A stretch of 64,000 bases of DNA from Kitasatospora sp. NBC_00315 (GTDB lineage: Bacteria > Actinomycetota > Actinomycetes > Streptomycetales > Streptomycetaceae), in contig NZ_CP108025.1 of assembly GCF_041435095.1 (NCBI RefSeq), forward strand, positions 4,340,001 through 4,404,000, in the 5' to 3' direction. The notes under the pieces are model-generated. The model made no database searches. It was not told where the DNA came from and worked only from the letters and a program-made list of their open reading frames with translations. Made by a program: the position numbers and the translations under genes. Shown here one piece after another: positions 15,177-23,438 of the stretch. Positions within the stretch are counted from its first letter, which is position 1. Every line of letters begins with the position of its first letter.

Positions 15177-16838
15177 GTGTTCAGCACCATGCAGGACGTA
15201 CCGCTCACCGTCGCCCGGATCCTCACCCACGGAGCCACCGTCCACGGCCGCTCCACCGTCACCACCTGGGACGGCACCGGCCCGGTCACCCGTACGTACG
15301 CCGAGGTCGGCGCCCGCGCGGCGCGGCTGGCGCACGCGCTGCGCGACGAACTCGGGGTGACCGGGGACGACCGGGTGGCGACCCTGATGTGGAACAACGC
15401 GGAGCACCTGGAGGCCTACCTGGCCATCCCCTCGATGGGCGCGGTGCTGCACACCCTGAACCTCCGGCTCCCGGCGCACCAGCTGTCCTTCATCGTCAAC
15501 CACGCCGCCGACCGCGTGATCATCCTGGACGCCAGCCTGCTGCCGCTGCTGGCCTCGGTGCTGCCGCAGCTGAACCCGACGCTGCGGCACGTCGTGGTCA
15601 GCGGTGAGGGCGACCGCTCGGTGCTGGACGGCTTCGCCGGAACGGTGCACGACTACGAGGCGCTGATCGAGGGCCGCCCGGACGCCTTCCCCTGGGCGAC
15701 CGAGATCGACGAGCGTCAGGCCGCCGCCCTCTGCTACACCTCCGGCACCACCGGGGAGCCCAAGGGCGTGCTCTACAGCCACCGCTCGGTCTACCTGCAC
15801 TGCCTGCAGGTCATCGCGGCCGACAGCTTCGGGCTGACCTCGCGCGACACCGCGCTGCCGGTCGTCCCGATGTTCCACGTGAACGCCTGGGGCATCCCGC
15901 ACGCCGCGTTCATGTCCGGCGCCGACCTGCTGATGCCGGACCGCTTCCTGCAGCCGAAGCCGCTGGCCGCGATGATCGACCTGGTGAAGCCGACCGTCAG
16001 CGCCGCCGTCCCGACGATCTGGAGCGGCCTGCTGGACGAGCTGGACGCCGGTGACTACGACACCTCCGCCCTGCGGATGGTCGTCATCGGGGGCTCGGCC
16101 TGCCCGCCGGCCTTGATGAAGGCCTTCGCCGACCGTCACGGGATCAGCGTGGTGCACGCCTGGGGCATGACCGAGACCTCGCCGCTCGGCTCCTTCGCCC
16201 TGCCGCCGGGCGGCCTGACGCCCGAGCAGGAGTGGCCCTACCGCCTCACCCAGGGCCTGTTCCCGGCCTCGGTCGAGGCCCGGCTGAGCGGTCCGGCCGG
16301 TGAGCCGATGCCGCACGACGGCGTCGCGGCGGGCGAGCTGGAGGTGCGCGGTCCGTGGATCGCGGGCGCCTACTACGGCGGTGCGGGCAACGACCCGGTG
16401 CGCCCGGACGACAAGTTCAGCGAGGACGGCTGGCTGCGGACCGGTGACGTCGGCACCATCACGCCGGACGGCTACCTGACACTGACCGACCGGGCCAAGG
16501 ACGTCATCAAGTCCGGCGGTGAGTGGATCTCCTCGGTGGAGCTGGAGAACGCGCTGATGGCGCACCCGGAGGTGGCCGAGGCGGCGGTGGTGGCGGTGCC
16601 CGACGAGAAGTGGGGCGAGCGGCCGCTGGCCACCGTCGTGCTCCGCCCGGGCGCCGTCGCCGGCCTGCGAGAGCTGCGGGCCTTCCTGGCCGAGCGGATC
16701 GCCTCCTGGCAGCTGCCCGAGCGCTGGTCGGTCATCGAGGCGGTGCCGAAGACCTCGGTCGGCAAGTTCGACAAGAAGGTCATCCGGGCCTCGTACGCGG
16801 CCGAGGAACTGGACGTCACCGTGCTCGGCAAGGACTAG
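15177..16838 (+). CDS. AMP-binding acyl-CoA synthetase (FadD-like)
   Basis: Adenylate-forming ligase of 553 residues that activates a carboxylic acid with ATP and joins it to CoA. The P-loop motif is YTSGTTGEPKG (about residue 190), the A5 motif is HAWGMTETSP, A7 is WLRTGDVGTI and A8 continues through TDRAKDVIKSGGEWIS. The catalytic lysine is in TSVGKFDKK near the C-terminus. The HVNAWG and medium-length N-terminus fit the medium/long-chain fatty-acid group. The GTG start has an AAGGAGG site. Followed by strong hairpins before the convergent PAS gene. Confidence 0.92.
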   Translation: MFSTMQDVPLTVARILTHGATVHGRSTVTTWDGTGPVTRTYAEVGARAARLAHALRDELGVTGDDRVATLMWNNAEHLEAYLAIPSMGAVLHTLNLRLPAHQLSFIVNHAADRVIILDASLLPLLASVLPQLNPTLRHVVVSGEGDRSVLDGFAGTVHDYEALIEGRPDAFPWATEIDERQAAALCYTSGTTGEPKGVLYSHRSVYLHCLQVIAADSFGLTSRDTALPVVPMFHVNAWGIPHAAFMSGADLLMPDRFLQPKPLAAMIDLVKPTVSAAVPTIWSGLLDELDAGDYDTSALRMVVIGGSACPPALMKAFADRHGISVVHAWGMTETSPLGSFALPPGGLTPEQEWPYRLTQGLFPASVEARLSGPAGEPMPHDGVAAGELEVRGPWIAGAYYGGAGNDPVRPDDKFSEDGWLRTGDVGTITPDGYLTLTDRAKDVIKSGGEWISSVELENALMAHPEVAEAAVVAVPDEKWGERPLATVVLRPGAVAGLRELRAFLAERIASWQLPERWSVIEAVPKTSVGKFDKKVIRASYAAEELDVTVLGKD

Positions 16839-16848
16839 CGGCCGACAT

Positions 16849-16892
16849 CGCGGTGGGGCCGCTCGTCCGTCCGGACTAGCGGCCCCACCGCG
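16849..16892. terminator. hairpin cluster between convergent genes
   Basis: Perfect 15-base arms (16849-16863 and 16878-16892), followed at once by an 18-bp palindrome (16891-16908) and a third GC-rich stem-loop up to about 16940. Together they fill the 100 bases between the acyl-CoA synthetase and the convergent PAS gene. Confidence 0.75.
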
Positions 16893-16942
16893 TTCCCGGC
16901 CGGGAACGCCGCTCCCCCGGCCGTCCGCCGGCGGGGGAGCCG

Positions 16943-19900
16943 TCAGCGGTCGGCCATCCGCATCACACCGCCCGGCGCGGCCGTCCCCGGTTCGCCGAGC
17001 GAGCCGATCCGGCCCAGCAGGTCGACGATCCTGGACTGCACGTCCTCGCTGGTCGAGCGCTCGGCGAGGAAGAGCACCGTCTCGCCGGTCCGCAGCCGGG
17101 GCAGCTCGCGCGGGTCGAGGTCGACCGAGGTGTAGACGACCAGCGGAGTGCGGTGCAGCCGGTCGTTGGCACGCAGCCAGTCCAGCAGACCGACCCGGCG
17201 GCGGCGGATCCGGAGCAGGTCCATCACCACCAGGTTGGGCTGGACGCTGCTGGCCCGGGCGACCGCGTCGTTCTCGTCCACCGCGTGCTCGACGTGCATG
17301 CCGCGCCGCTCCAGCGAGCTGATCATCGCGGCGGCGATGTCCGGGTCGCCCTCCACCAGCAGCACCCGGGGGGCGTGGTTCTCGCCGTCGCGCGGTGCGA
17401 GGGCGCGCAGCAGGACGGCCGGGTCGGCGCCGTACGCGGCGTCCCGGGTGGCCTGGCCGAGGCCGGCCGTGACCAGCACCGGCACCCGGCTGTTCAGCGC
17501 GGCCGTCCGCAGCGACTGCAGCGCGGTCCGGGTGATCGGCCCGGTCAGCGGGTCGACGAAGAGCGCCGCCGGGAACGCGGTGGCCTGCGCGTCGACCTCC
17601 TCGCGGGAGCGGACGATCACCGGGTGGTAGCCCCGGTCCTGGAGGGCCTGCTTGGTGGACGGGTCGGGCTCCGGCCAGACCAGCAGCCGGCGCGGGTTGC
17701 CGTCCACGGCCGGGGTGATCATCGTCGGCGGGTCGGGGACCGGAGCCGTCGCGTCCTCGGCACTGCCGGCCGGGGCCAGCTCGGCCATCGGCCGCGGGGG
17801 CGTGCGGCCCTCCGGCGGGGCGACGGCCTCCGCCGGTGCGGTCGGCGGCGCCGGCGGCGCGCTCGGGAAGGCGGCCGGGAAGGCACCGGCGAACGCGCCG
17901 CCACCCGCACCCATCGGCCGCGGCGGGGTCAGCTCGCCCAGCCCGCTGCCGACCGGACGCGGCGGCGTCGGCTCGGCGTCGCCGGCCTCGGCCGACGGTG
18001 TCTGCTGCGGCTCGCCGCGGGTGGTGGCGGGCAGGGCGGGCCTGGCGGCGATCTCCAGCGCGGCGGAGGCGACGGGGGTCGCCTCCTCGGCCGGTGCCTG
18101 CGGCGGCTCGACCGGCTCCGCCGACGAGGTCTCGGCCTCGCCGCCGGGCGGCACGGCCAGCCGGCGACGCCGCCCGGTGGGCGGCACCGCTCCGGGCTCG
18201 GGGCGGGCGGGCGCCGGACCGGCCGGCAGCGCGTGCTCCAGGCCCGGATAGAGGGGTGTCCCGGGGTCGGGGACGCCGGGCAGCGAGAAACCGGCCGGCT
18301 GCTCCTCCTCGGCGGGCAGGGCGCGCCGACGGCGGGACGGCTGGCCCTGGCCCGTGCTCCGGGCCGGCTCGGCGGCCGGCTCCGGAGCGGGTACGACGGT
18401 GCTCTCCCCGGGGCCCGCGGCCGCCGGAGTCCCGGGGCCGAGCGCGATCGGCCCGCTCGTCCGGCCGGTGGCCGGACCGGCCGGCTCCGCCCCGATCGGG
18501 GTTCCGGCCGGCGGAGTGGCCGGGGGAGGGGTCGGCGCAGTGGCCGACGGAGGGGTCGGCGGAGGGGTCGGGGCGGACGGGCCGGGGCCGAGCGCGATCG
18601 GTCCGGGAGAGGGCAGCGCGCCGCCGCTCCCGTCCTGCTGCCGCTCCCGCTCCGGGGCCCGGTCCCGGCCGTCGGCCTCCACGGGCGGCAACGCGTAGGC
18701 CGTTCCGCTGCCGTCGCTGCCGTGCCAGGGGTCGTTCTCGGCCTGCTGCGGCCCGGTGCCACCGGGCCTGCCGTAGCCGGGGTCGGTGCCGTCGCCGTTC
18801 CACTGGCCGGGCACGGAGCGCGCGAGCGCCACCCCGGTGCCGGCGCCGCCGCGACCGGGACGCGCGGCGGGAGGCTCGTGCCACTGCTCGGAGTCGGCGG
18901 GCGGGCCGGCGTGGGCCCGGGCCTCGTCCCGGCCGTGCCGGTCCTCGTCCTGCGCGGCCGGGACGCCGCCGTCCGGCGCGGCGGGAGCGTCCGGATCGGG
19001 AGCCGGCCCCTCCTCCGGCGGCAGCTCGGTGGGCAGCAGCAGCGGGATGCCCGGGAGGTCGGGGATGACCGCGGTGTCGGACTCCTTGCGTCCGTCCTCG
19101 CGTCCACCGGCCGCCGCCCGCTCGGCGGCGGCCTTCGCCGCCACCGGGTCCAGCGGCAGCTCGACCACATAGGTGGTGCCGGCCCGGTTCGGCAGCTCGT
19201 GGGGCTGGAGCACGCCGCCGTGCCGCTCGACCACGCTGCGCGCTATCGGCAGGTGGACGGGGCTGCCGCCGAGGCCGGGGCCCCGGATCTCGACCCGTGC
19301 GACCTCGCCGCGCTGAGCGGCGGCCAGCACCACGGTCGGAGCCTCCCCGCCGGACTGCGGCAGGGCCGGGACACCGAGGCCGGCCGGCTCACCGCGCCCG
19401 GTCGGTACGGCGTCCAGGGAGAGCGCGACGCCGCTGACGTCCGCGACCAGGTGGGCCAGCGCCTGGGCCAGTCGTTCCTCGTCCGCGATCACCTCGACGG
19501 CCGCCGCGTGCACGGAGAACCGCACCCGGCCCGCGCCGACCAGCTCGCCGGCGATCTCCACGGCCTGTCGGACGACCGCGTCCAGGCCGATCGGCTCGCG
19601 CTTGAGCGTGGCCGGGCCGTTCTCGACGTCGTCCTCGAAGCGCTGGTAGGACAGCACGCCGTCGATCAGCTTGCCGAAGCGCCGGCACTCGTCCGCCAGC
19701 CGGCGCAGCGTCCAGTTGGCCTCCGGCCAGAGCTGGCCGGCCGGGTCGCCGGCGAGGGCGTCGATCCGCCGGTGAAGGGCTGTCAGCGCGCCGCCGAGCT
19801 CGCTCTCCAGCACCGCGGTGAGGTGCTCGTTGCGGGCGACCAGGGCCAGCTCGCGGCTGCGGTCGGTGAACGTCATCACCGCGCCGACCAGCTGGTCGCC

Positions 19901-20698
19901 GTCCCGGACGGGGGCGGTGGTGAGGTCGACGGTGACCGGCCGGCCGTCCTTGCGCCACAGCACGGCGCCGCGCACCCGGTGCTTGCGGCCGGAGGTGAGG
20001 GTGTCGAGGAGGGCGGACTCCTCCAGCGTGAGCGGGCTGCCGTCGGCCTTGGAGTGCTGGATCAGCGGGTGCAGCTCGCGGCCGCCCAGCTCGCTCGCCC
20101 GGTACTCCAGGATGTGCGCGGCGGCCGGGTTGACCAGCACGCAGCGGCCCTCCAGGTCCACGCCGAGCACGCCCTCGGCGGCGGCCCGCAGGATCATCTC
20201 GGTCTGCTTGTGCTGGCGGCGCAGCTCCGCCTCGACCCCCAGCCTGCTGGAGAGGTCGCGCACCAGCAGGAGCAGCAGGTCGCTGCCGGAGGACTGGCGC
20301 TGCCCGCCGCCGTCGCGGTACGGGTCGTACGCCGGCGCCGACAGGGTGTACCCGCGTCCCTCGCTCGCGCCGTCGTCCGCGAAGTCGTTGCCGGAGACCT
20401 CGACCGGGAAGGACGTGCCGTCCGTGCGCCGGGCGGTCATCCGTACGGGTCGGTCGAGCTCGTCGTCCTGGCGGGGTGCGGGGCGCATCGAGCCGGGGAT
20501 GCGGCTCGGGTCGAACTCGGGCAGCAGGTCCAGCACCCCCCGGCCGACCAGCGAGGTGCCGGGGGCCTGAAGGCTCTGGACGGCCGCGTTGTTGGCGTCC
20601 ACGACGGTGCCGTTGCTGTTCACCAGCAGCAGCGCGTCGGGCAGGGCATCGAGTATGGCGGCGAGGCGAGCAGCGCCTCGGATCGGCCTGCTGCTCAC
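16943..20698 (-). CDS. PAS-domain hybrid sensor kinase-like protein lacking the phospho-accepting histidine
   Basis: Cytoplasmic 1251-residue protein. Order: PAS (about 8-150), second PAS (165-280), a dimerisation helix region (290-360), a degenerate ATPase-like region (370-560), a 480-residue Pro/Ala/Gly-rich linker, a pseudo-receiver (from about 1000) and a receiver-like domain (about 1095-1240). At the H-box the sequence is ESELGGAL, with S299 where SHELRTPL has His. The ATPase region lacks clear N and G2 boxes. The receiver keeps D1160 (VVMDL) but has FLAER in place of the usual Lys motif. So I read a signalling scaffold or pseudokinase rather than an active kinase. GTG start with GAGGAGA site. 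The linker makes membrane association or partner recruitment possible; no transmembrane segment is seen. Confidence 0.8.
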   Translation of the reverse strand: MSSRPIRGAARLAAILDALPDALLLVNSNGTVVDANNAAVQSLQAPGTSLVGRGVLDLLPEFDPSRIPGSMRPAPRQDDELDRPVRMTARRTDGTSFPVEVSGNDFADDGASEGRGYTLSAPAYDPYRDGGGQRQSSGSDLLLLLVRDLSSRLGVEAELRRQHKQTEMILRAAAEGVLGVDLEGRCVLVNPAAAHILEYRASELGGRELHPLIQHSKADGSPLTLEESALLDTLTSGRKHRVRGAVLWRKDGRPVTVDLTTAPVRDGDQLVGAVMTFTDRSRELALVARNEHLTAVLESELGGALTALHRRIDALAGDPAGQLWPEANWTLRRLADECRRFGKLIDGVLSYQRFEDDVENGPATLKREPIGLDAVVRQAVEIAGELVGAGRVRFSVHAAAVEVIADEERLAQALAHLVADVSGVALSLDAVPTGRGEPAGLGVPALPQSGGEAPTVVLAAAQRGEVARVEIRGPGLGGSPVHLPIARSVVERHGGVLQPHELPNRAGTTYVVELPLDPVAAKAAAERAAAGGREDGRKESDTAVIPDLPGIPLLLPTELPPEEGPAPDPDAPAAPDGGVPAAQDEDRHGRDEARAHAGPPADSEQWHEPPAARPGRGGAGTGVALARSVPGQWNGDGTDPGYGRPGGTGPQQAENDPWHGSDGSGTAYALPPVEADGRDRAPERERQQDGSGGALPSPGPIALGPGPSAPTPPPTPPSATAPTPPPATPPAGTPIGAEPAGPATGRTSGPIALGPGTPAAAGPGESTVVPAPEPAAEPARSTGQGQPSRRRRALPAEEEQPAGFSLPGVPDPGTPLYPGLEHALPAGPAPARPEPGAVPPTGRRRRLAVPPGGEAETSSAEPVEPPQAPAEEATPVASAALEIAARPALPATTRGEPQQTPSAEAGDAEPTPPRPVGSGLGELTPPRPMGAGGGAFAGAFPAAFPSAPPAPPTAPAEAVAPPEGRTPPRPMAELAPAGSAEDATAPVPDPPTMITPAVDGNPRRLLVWPEPDPSTKQALQDRGYHPVIVRSREEVDAQATAFPAALFVDPLTGPITRTALQSLRTAALNSRVPVLVTAGLGQATRDAAYGADPAVLLRALAPRDGENHAPRVLLVEGDPDIAAAMISSLERRGMHVEHAVDENDAVARASSVQPNLVVMDLLRIRRRRVGLLDWLRANDRLHRTPLVVYTSVDLDPRELPRLRTGETVLFLAERSTSEDVQSRIVDLLGRIGSLGEPGTAAPGGVMRMADR

Positions 20699-20877
20699 GT
20701 CGACAGGTCTCCTCGGCTTGGGGCAGCTCCTCCGGAGACTGGAGTATCTCATTCTTCTTTGCGGTGGGGACGACCCGGCTAGTAACGTAAGCGGTGGTTG
20801 GTGCCGGGCCGGTAGGTTGTGGCATCATCACAGGCACACGGAACGGGTCCGCCATGCGGGAACGCTCCTTGTGTGGA

Positions 20878-20968
20878 GGAGGCTTCGCCTAGTCCGGTCT
20901 ATGGCGCCGCACTGCTAATGCGGTTTGGGCCTTCAAGCCCATCGAGGGTTCAAATCCCTCAGCCTCCG
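20878..20968 (+). tRNA. tRNA-Ser (anticodon GCT)
   Basis: Acceptor GGAGGCT pairs with AGCCTCC, discriminator G at 20968. Anticodon arm CCGCA-CTGCTAA-TGCGG, a long class II variable arm (TGGGC/GCCCA) and T arm GAGGG-TTCAAAT-CCCTC. CCA is not encoded. Confidence 0.95.
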
Positions 20969-20973
20969 CCTCC

Positions 20974-21009
20974 GAAGCCCCGCCGCCCGAACCGGGCCGG
21001 CGGGGCTTC
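20974..21009 (+). terminator. terminator of tRNA-Ser(GCT)
   Basis: Twelve-base perfect arms (20974-20985, 20998-21009) starting 5 bases after the tRNA. Confidence 0.75.
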
Positions 21010-21133
21010 TGCGTAGGCGGTCACGGCCGTGCACGGACCCGGCGTCGGGTGGCGGATCAAACGATTTCGCCCCACGTCGCAGGTCATGTAATGTTGTTCC
21101 CGCACCGCCCCGGTGGCACGAAGGCCAGGGCGA

Positions 21134-21206
21134 GCGCTCATAGCTCAACGGATAGAGCACTTGACTACGGATCAAGAGGTTGCAGGTTCGAATCCTGCTG
21201 AGCGCA
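21134..21206 (+). tRNA. tRNA-Arg (anticodon ACG), first copy
   Basis: Acceptor GCGCTCA/TGAGCGC with discriminator A; anticodon arm CTTGA-CTACGGA-TCAAG; T arm GCAGG-TTCGAAT-CCTGC. The 73-base gene is identical to the copy starting 207 bases downstream. Confidence 0.96.
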
Positions 21207-21215
21207 CCGCAATCG

Positions 21216-21245
21216 CGAGGCCCCGGGCTGCGGCCCGGGGCCTCG
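21216..21245 (+). terminator. terminator of first tRNA-Arg
   Basis: Thirteen-base arms (21216-21228, 21233-21245) with a 4-nt loop. Confidence 0.75.
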
Positions 21246-21340
21246 CCGCTTGCCGCACACGCCGGGCCGGGTGTGCGGGGAGGGCTCCCGGATCGGGTAG
21301 GCTTTCCCGAGTACCGCAGGGCGTCGCAAGACCTCTGAGG

Positions 21341-21413
21341 GCGCTCATAGCTCAACGGATAGAGCACTTGACTACGGATCAAGAGGTTGCAGGTTCGAAT
21401 CCTGCTGAGCGCA
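21341..21413 (+). tRNA. tRNA-Arg (anticodon ACG), second copy
   Basis: Exact duplicate of the 73-base gene at 21134. The flanks differ and it has its own terminator, so both units are probably transcribed separately. Confidence 0.96.
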
Positions 21414-21422
21414 CCAGCTGAA

Positions 21423-21460
21423 CAGGAGCCCCACCGGCCATCGGGCCGGTGGGGCTCCTG
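21423..21460 (+). terminator. terminator of second tRNA-Arg
   Basis: Seventeen-base perfect arms (21423-21439, 21444-21460) with a 4-nt loop; it also faces the end of the convergent flavohaemoprotein gene. Confidence 0.8.
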
Positions 21461-21477
21461 CGTTCTGCGCCCGCGCC

Positions 21478-22716
21478 TCACTCCTCGGTCCGGCCCAGAT
21501 CGGTGCGGTTGATCCAGGGGACGTCCCGTTGGTCCAGGAACCAGTCGCAGGCGCTCAGCGGCCGGGCCCGGTTGAAGGTCTCCGGCACCGGGTCGTGGCG
21601 GATCAGGGCCGGGTCCGCGCCCAGCGCGGTGAGCAGGGCGGTGACGGACGGGGCGAGGCCGGGCGGGCCGCTGAGGTGGACGTCCCAGCCGCCCCAGCCG
21701 TCCGGGCCCTGCCGGTCGCCGTACTCGCGCAGACCCTCCGCGACCAGCCGCACCGCCGCCTCGTGGTCCGCGCCGTCGGCCGGGGCCGCCAGCAGGACCT
21801 CCAGCGGGCCGTACCGCTCGACCAGATCGTGCACGGCGGGGAGGTCGTACTGGTCGGCGTCGCTGCGGGCGGCGAGCAGGACGACGGCCCGGCGTCGCCG
21901 GGGCGCCCGCGCCAGCTCTTCGAGCAGGGCCTTCACCTGGCTCCAGCCGGTGCCGCCGGCCACCGCGAGCAGCGGCCGCCGGGAGTCCGGCACCAGGCCC
22001 GCGTCGCCGAGGGCGGCGCCGAGCCGCAGGTGCTCGCCGGGCATCACGTCGTCGACCAGGGCGGTACTGAGCAGTCCGTCGCGCACCCGGCGCACGTGCA
22101 GGTCGAGGCTGCCGTCCGGGCGGGGCGCGTTGGCGATCGAGTACGGGCGCCAGACCCGGGGCACCCGGGGGGAGCAGACGCTGAGGTACTGGCCGGCGGT
22201 GAAGGTGTACGGGCGGTCCGGTGCGAGGGTGAGCACCACGACGTCGGGGGCGCCCCGGCGGCGGCGGGTCACCTCGGCCTCCCACCAGGCCGGGGAGCCG
22301 GACCGGGCCGCGTCCCGGTCGGCGGCGCCGGTCATCACCTCGGCGACCACGGTGTACGCCTCGGTCCAGGACTTCTCGATCTCGGCGGTCCAGGAATGGC
22401 CGGAGAAGTGCCGAAGCGCGGCGATCAGACTGGCGCCGACGGCGGGGTAGTGCTCGAACGCAGCCCCGAACTTCCGGTGGTCGCGTCCGAGCGCCTCCAG
22501 GTAGCCGGTGAGCTGCCCCGGGCTCTCCAGGCGCAGAACGAGCTGGGTCAGCGCGGCGAACAGCCGGTCGCGCTGCTCGTCCATCTGTTCGGGGAAGAAG
22601 TCGCGGACGCCGGGGTTGTGCGTGAACAGGTGGGCGTAGAAGTACTTGGCCATGTGGTCGGCGCGGCGCTCGACGACGGCGAAGCTGGCGCGGATCACCG
22701 CGGGGTCGAAGGGCAC
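21478..22716 (-). CDS. flavohaemoprotein-like globin reductase
   Basis: A 412-residue fusion of a globin domain (1-135) and a ferredoxin-NADP reductase-like FAD/NAD module. Globin: YFYAHLF for the distal B helix and H80 in LGRDHRKFG as proximal haem ligand. Reductase: WRPYSIANAP (FAD), GTGWSQVKALL (NAD pyrophosphate), and a C-terminal ETFNRARPLS. Typical bacterial Hmp proteins oxidise nitric oxide to nitrate with NAD(P)H; here the FAD motif RxYS is kept but the C-terminal end differs from classical Hmp, so NO dioxygenase activity is probable rather than certain. GTG start. It is 10 bases downstream of a second globin gene and probably co-transcribed. Confidence 0.85.
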   Translation of the reverse strand: MPFDPAVIRASFAVVERRADHMAKYFYAHLFTHNPGVRDFFPEQMDEQRDRLFAALTQLVLRLESPGQLTGYLEALGRDHRKFGAAFEHYPAVGASLIAALRHFSGHSWTAEIEKSWTEAYTVVAEVMTGAADRDAARSGSPAWWEAEVTRRRRGAPDVVVLTLAPDRPYTFTAGQYLSVCSPRVPRVWRPYSIANAPRPDGSLDLHVRRVRDGLLSTALVDDVMPGEHLRLGAALGDAGLVPDSRRPLLAVAGGTGWSQVKALLEELARAPRRRRAVVLLAARSDADQYDLPAVHDLVERYGPLEVLLAAPADGADHEAAVRLVAEGLREYGDRQGPDGWGGWDVHLSGPPGLAPSVTALLTALGADPALIRHDPVPETFNRARPLSACDWFLDQRDVPWINRTDLGRTEE

Positions 22717-22726
22717 CGCGACGACC

Positions 22727-23149
22727 TCAGCTGCTGGGCCCGGCGGCGGTCAGCGCCTGGCCCATGGTGTCGGCCACGACGGCGTAGACGGCCGTCCAGG
22801 AGGCCTCGACCTCCGGCGTCCAGGCCTCGGGGCCCGCGAAGTGGCTCAGGGTGGCCAGCAGGCTGGCACCGACCGCGGGGAAGTGCTCCGGCAGGGCGCC
22901 GTAGGCCGCGTGGCGGGCACCGAGGCCCTGAAGGATGCCGACCAGCGTGTCGGTGTCCTCCAGGTGGGTGACCAGCGCGCCCAGTGCGGCCCAGAGCCGG
23001 TCCTGCTGGTCCGCCAGATGTTCGGCGAAAAGCCCCCGGACGCTCGGGTTGTGCTCGAACAGGTGCTGGTAGAAGTACCCGGCGACATCGGCGCCGTGGG
23101 GTTCGACGATCGCGAAACTGCTCTTGACGAGAGCGGGGTCTATGGTCAC
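22727..23149 (-). CDS. single-domain haemoglobin
   Basis: A 140-residue globin aligning residue for residue with the globin part of the next gene: VTIDPALV versus MPFDPAVI, FFxxHLF helix, and H80 in GARHAAYG as proximal ligand. It has no reductase module, so it is a free globin for O2/NO binding or a partner of another reductase. I start at the GTG matching the paralogue; an in-frame TTG 30 bases upstream is less likely. It is the first gene of the pair, with repeated TGACCA/TGGTCA sites just upstream. Tandem duplication with loss or gain of the reductase part is the simplest origin. Confidence 0.85.
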   Translation of the reverse strand: MTIDPALVKSSFAIVEPHGADVAGYFYQHLFEHNPSVRGLFAEHLADQQDRLWAALGALVTHLEDTDTLVGILQGLGARHAAYGALPEHFPAVGASLLATLSHFAGPEAWTPEVEASWTAVYAVVADTMGQALTAAGPSS

Positions 23150-23162
23150 GGGCGCCGACTCT

Positions 23163-23221
23163 ACTGACCAATCGTCCAATTCGAACAGAGATGACCGACC
23201 AATGGTCAGATACTGGTCAGT
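23163..23221. promoter_or_regulatory. TGACCA/TGGTCA repeats upstream of the globin pair
   Basis: ACTGACCA (23163-23170) and its inverse TGGTCAGT (23214-23221) flank a further GACCAATGGTC at about 23199-23209. The repeats lie 15-75 bases upstream of the globin start, where an operator would be expected. They do not match the NsrR consensus I know. Confidence 0.4.
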
Positions 23222-23438
23222 AACCGTTGGTTGCCCCGGGATGGCCGTGGCCGGAACACGCCACTCCGGTTGTCACCGTGCGCCGTTTCGGCGCTCCGCC
23301 GGGAGGGGGGCACCCATTCGGGTATGACATGGACAATGCCGCCGGTGTCGCAGTATGACCGGGTCGGGGTCGTGATTCCTTTTTGTCAGATCTTGTGCGC
23401 TGACTGCCCGAGGACAGCCGACCCCGAAGGAGAGCCGG

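Noticed and set aside
15162..20782. Very long open frames (over 1200 codons) on both strands across the acyl-CoA synthetase and PAS genes
   Set aside because: High-GC third positions make opposite-strand and shifted frames open. Their translations are Arg/Pro/Gly/Ala-rich without domains, while the genes annotated here have clear motifs and ribosome sites.
23163..23221. NsrR-binding site
   Set aside because: The repeats are TGACCA/TGGTCA and do not fit the inverted AACAx8ATGTT-type consensus.
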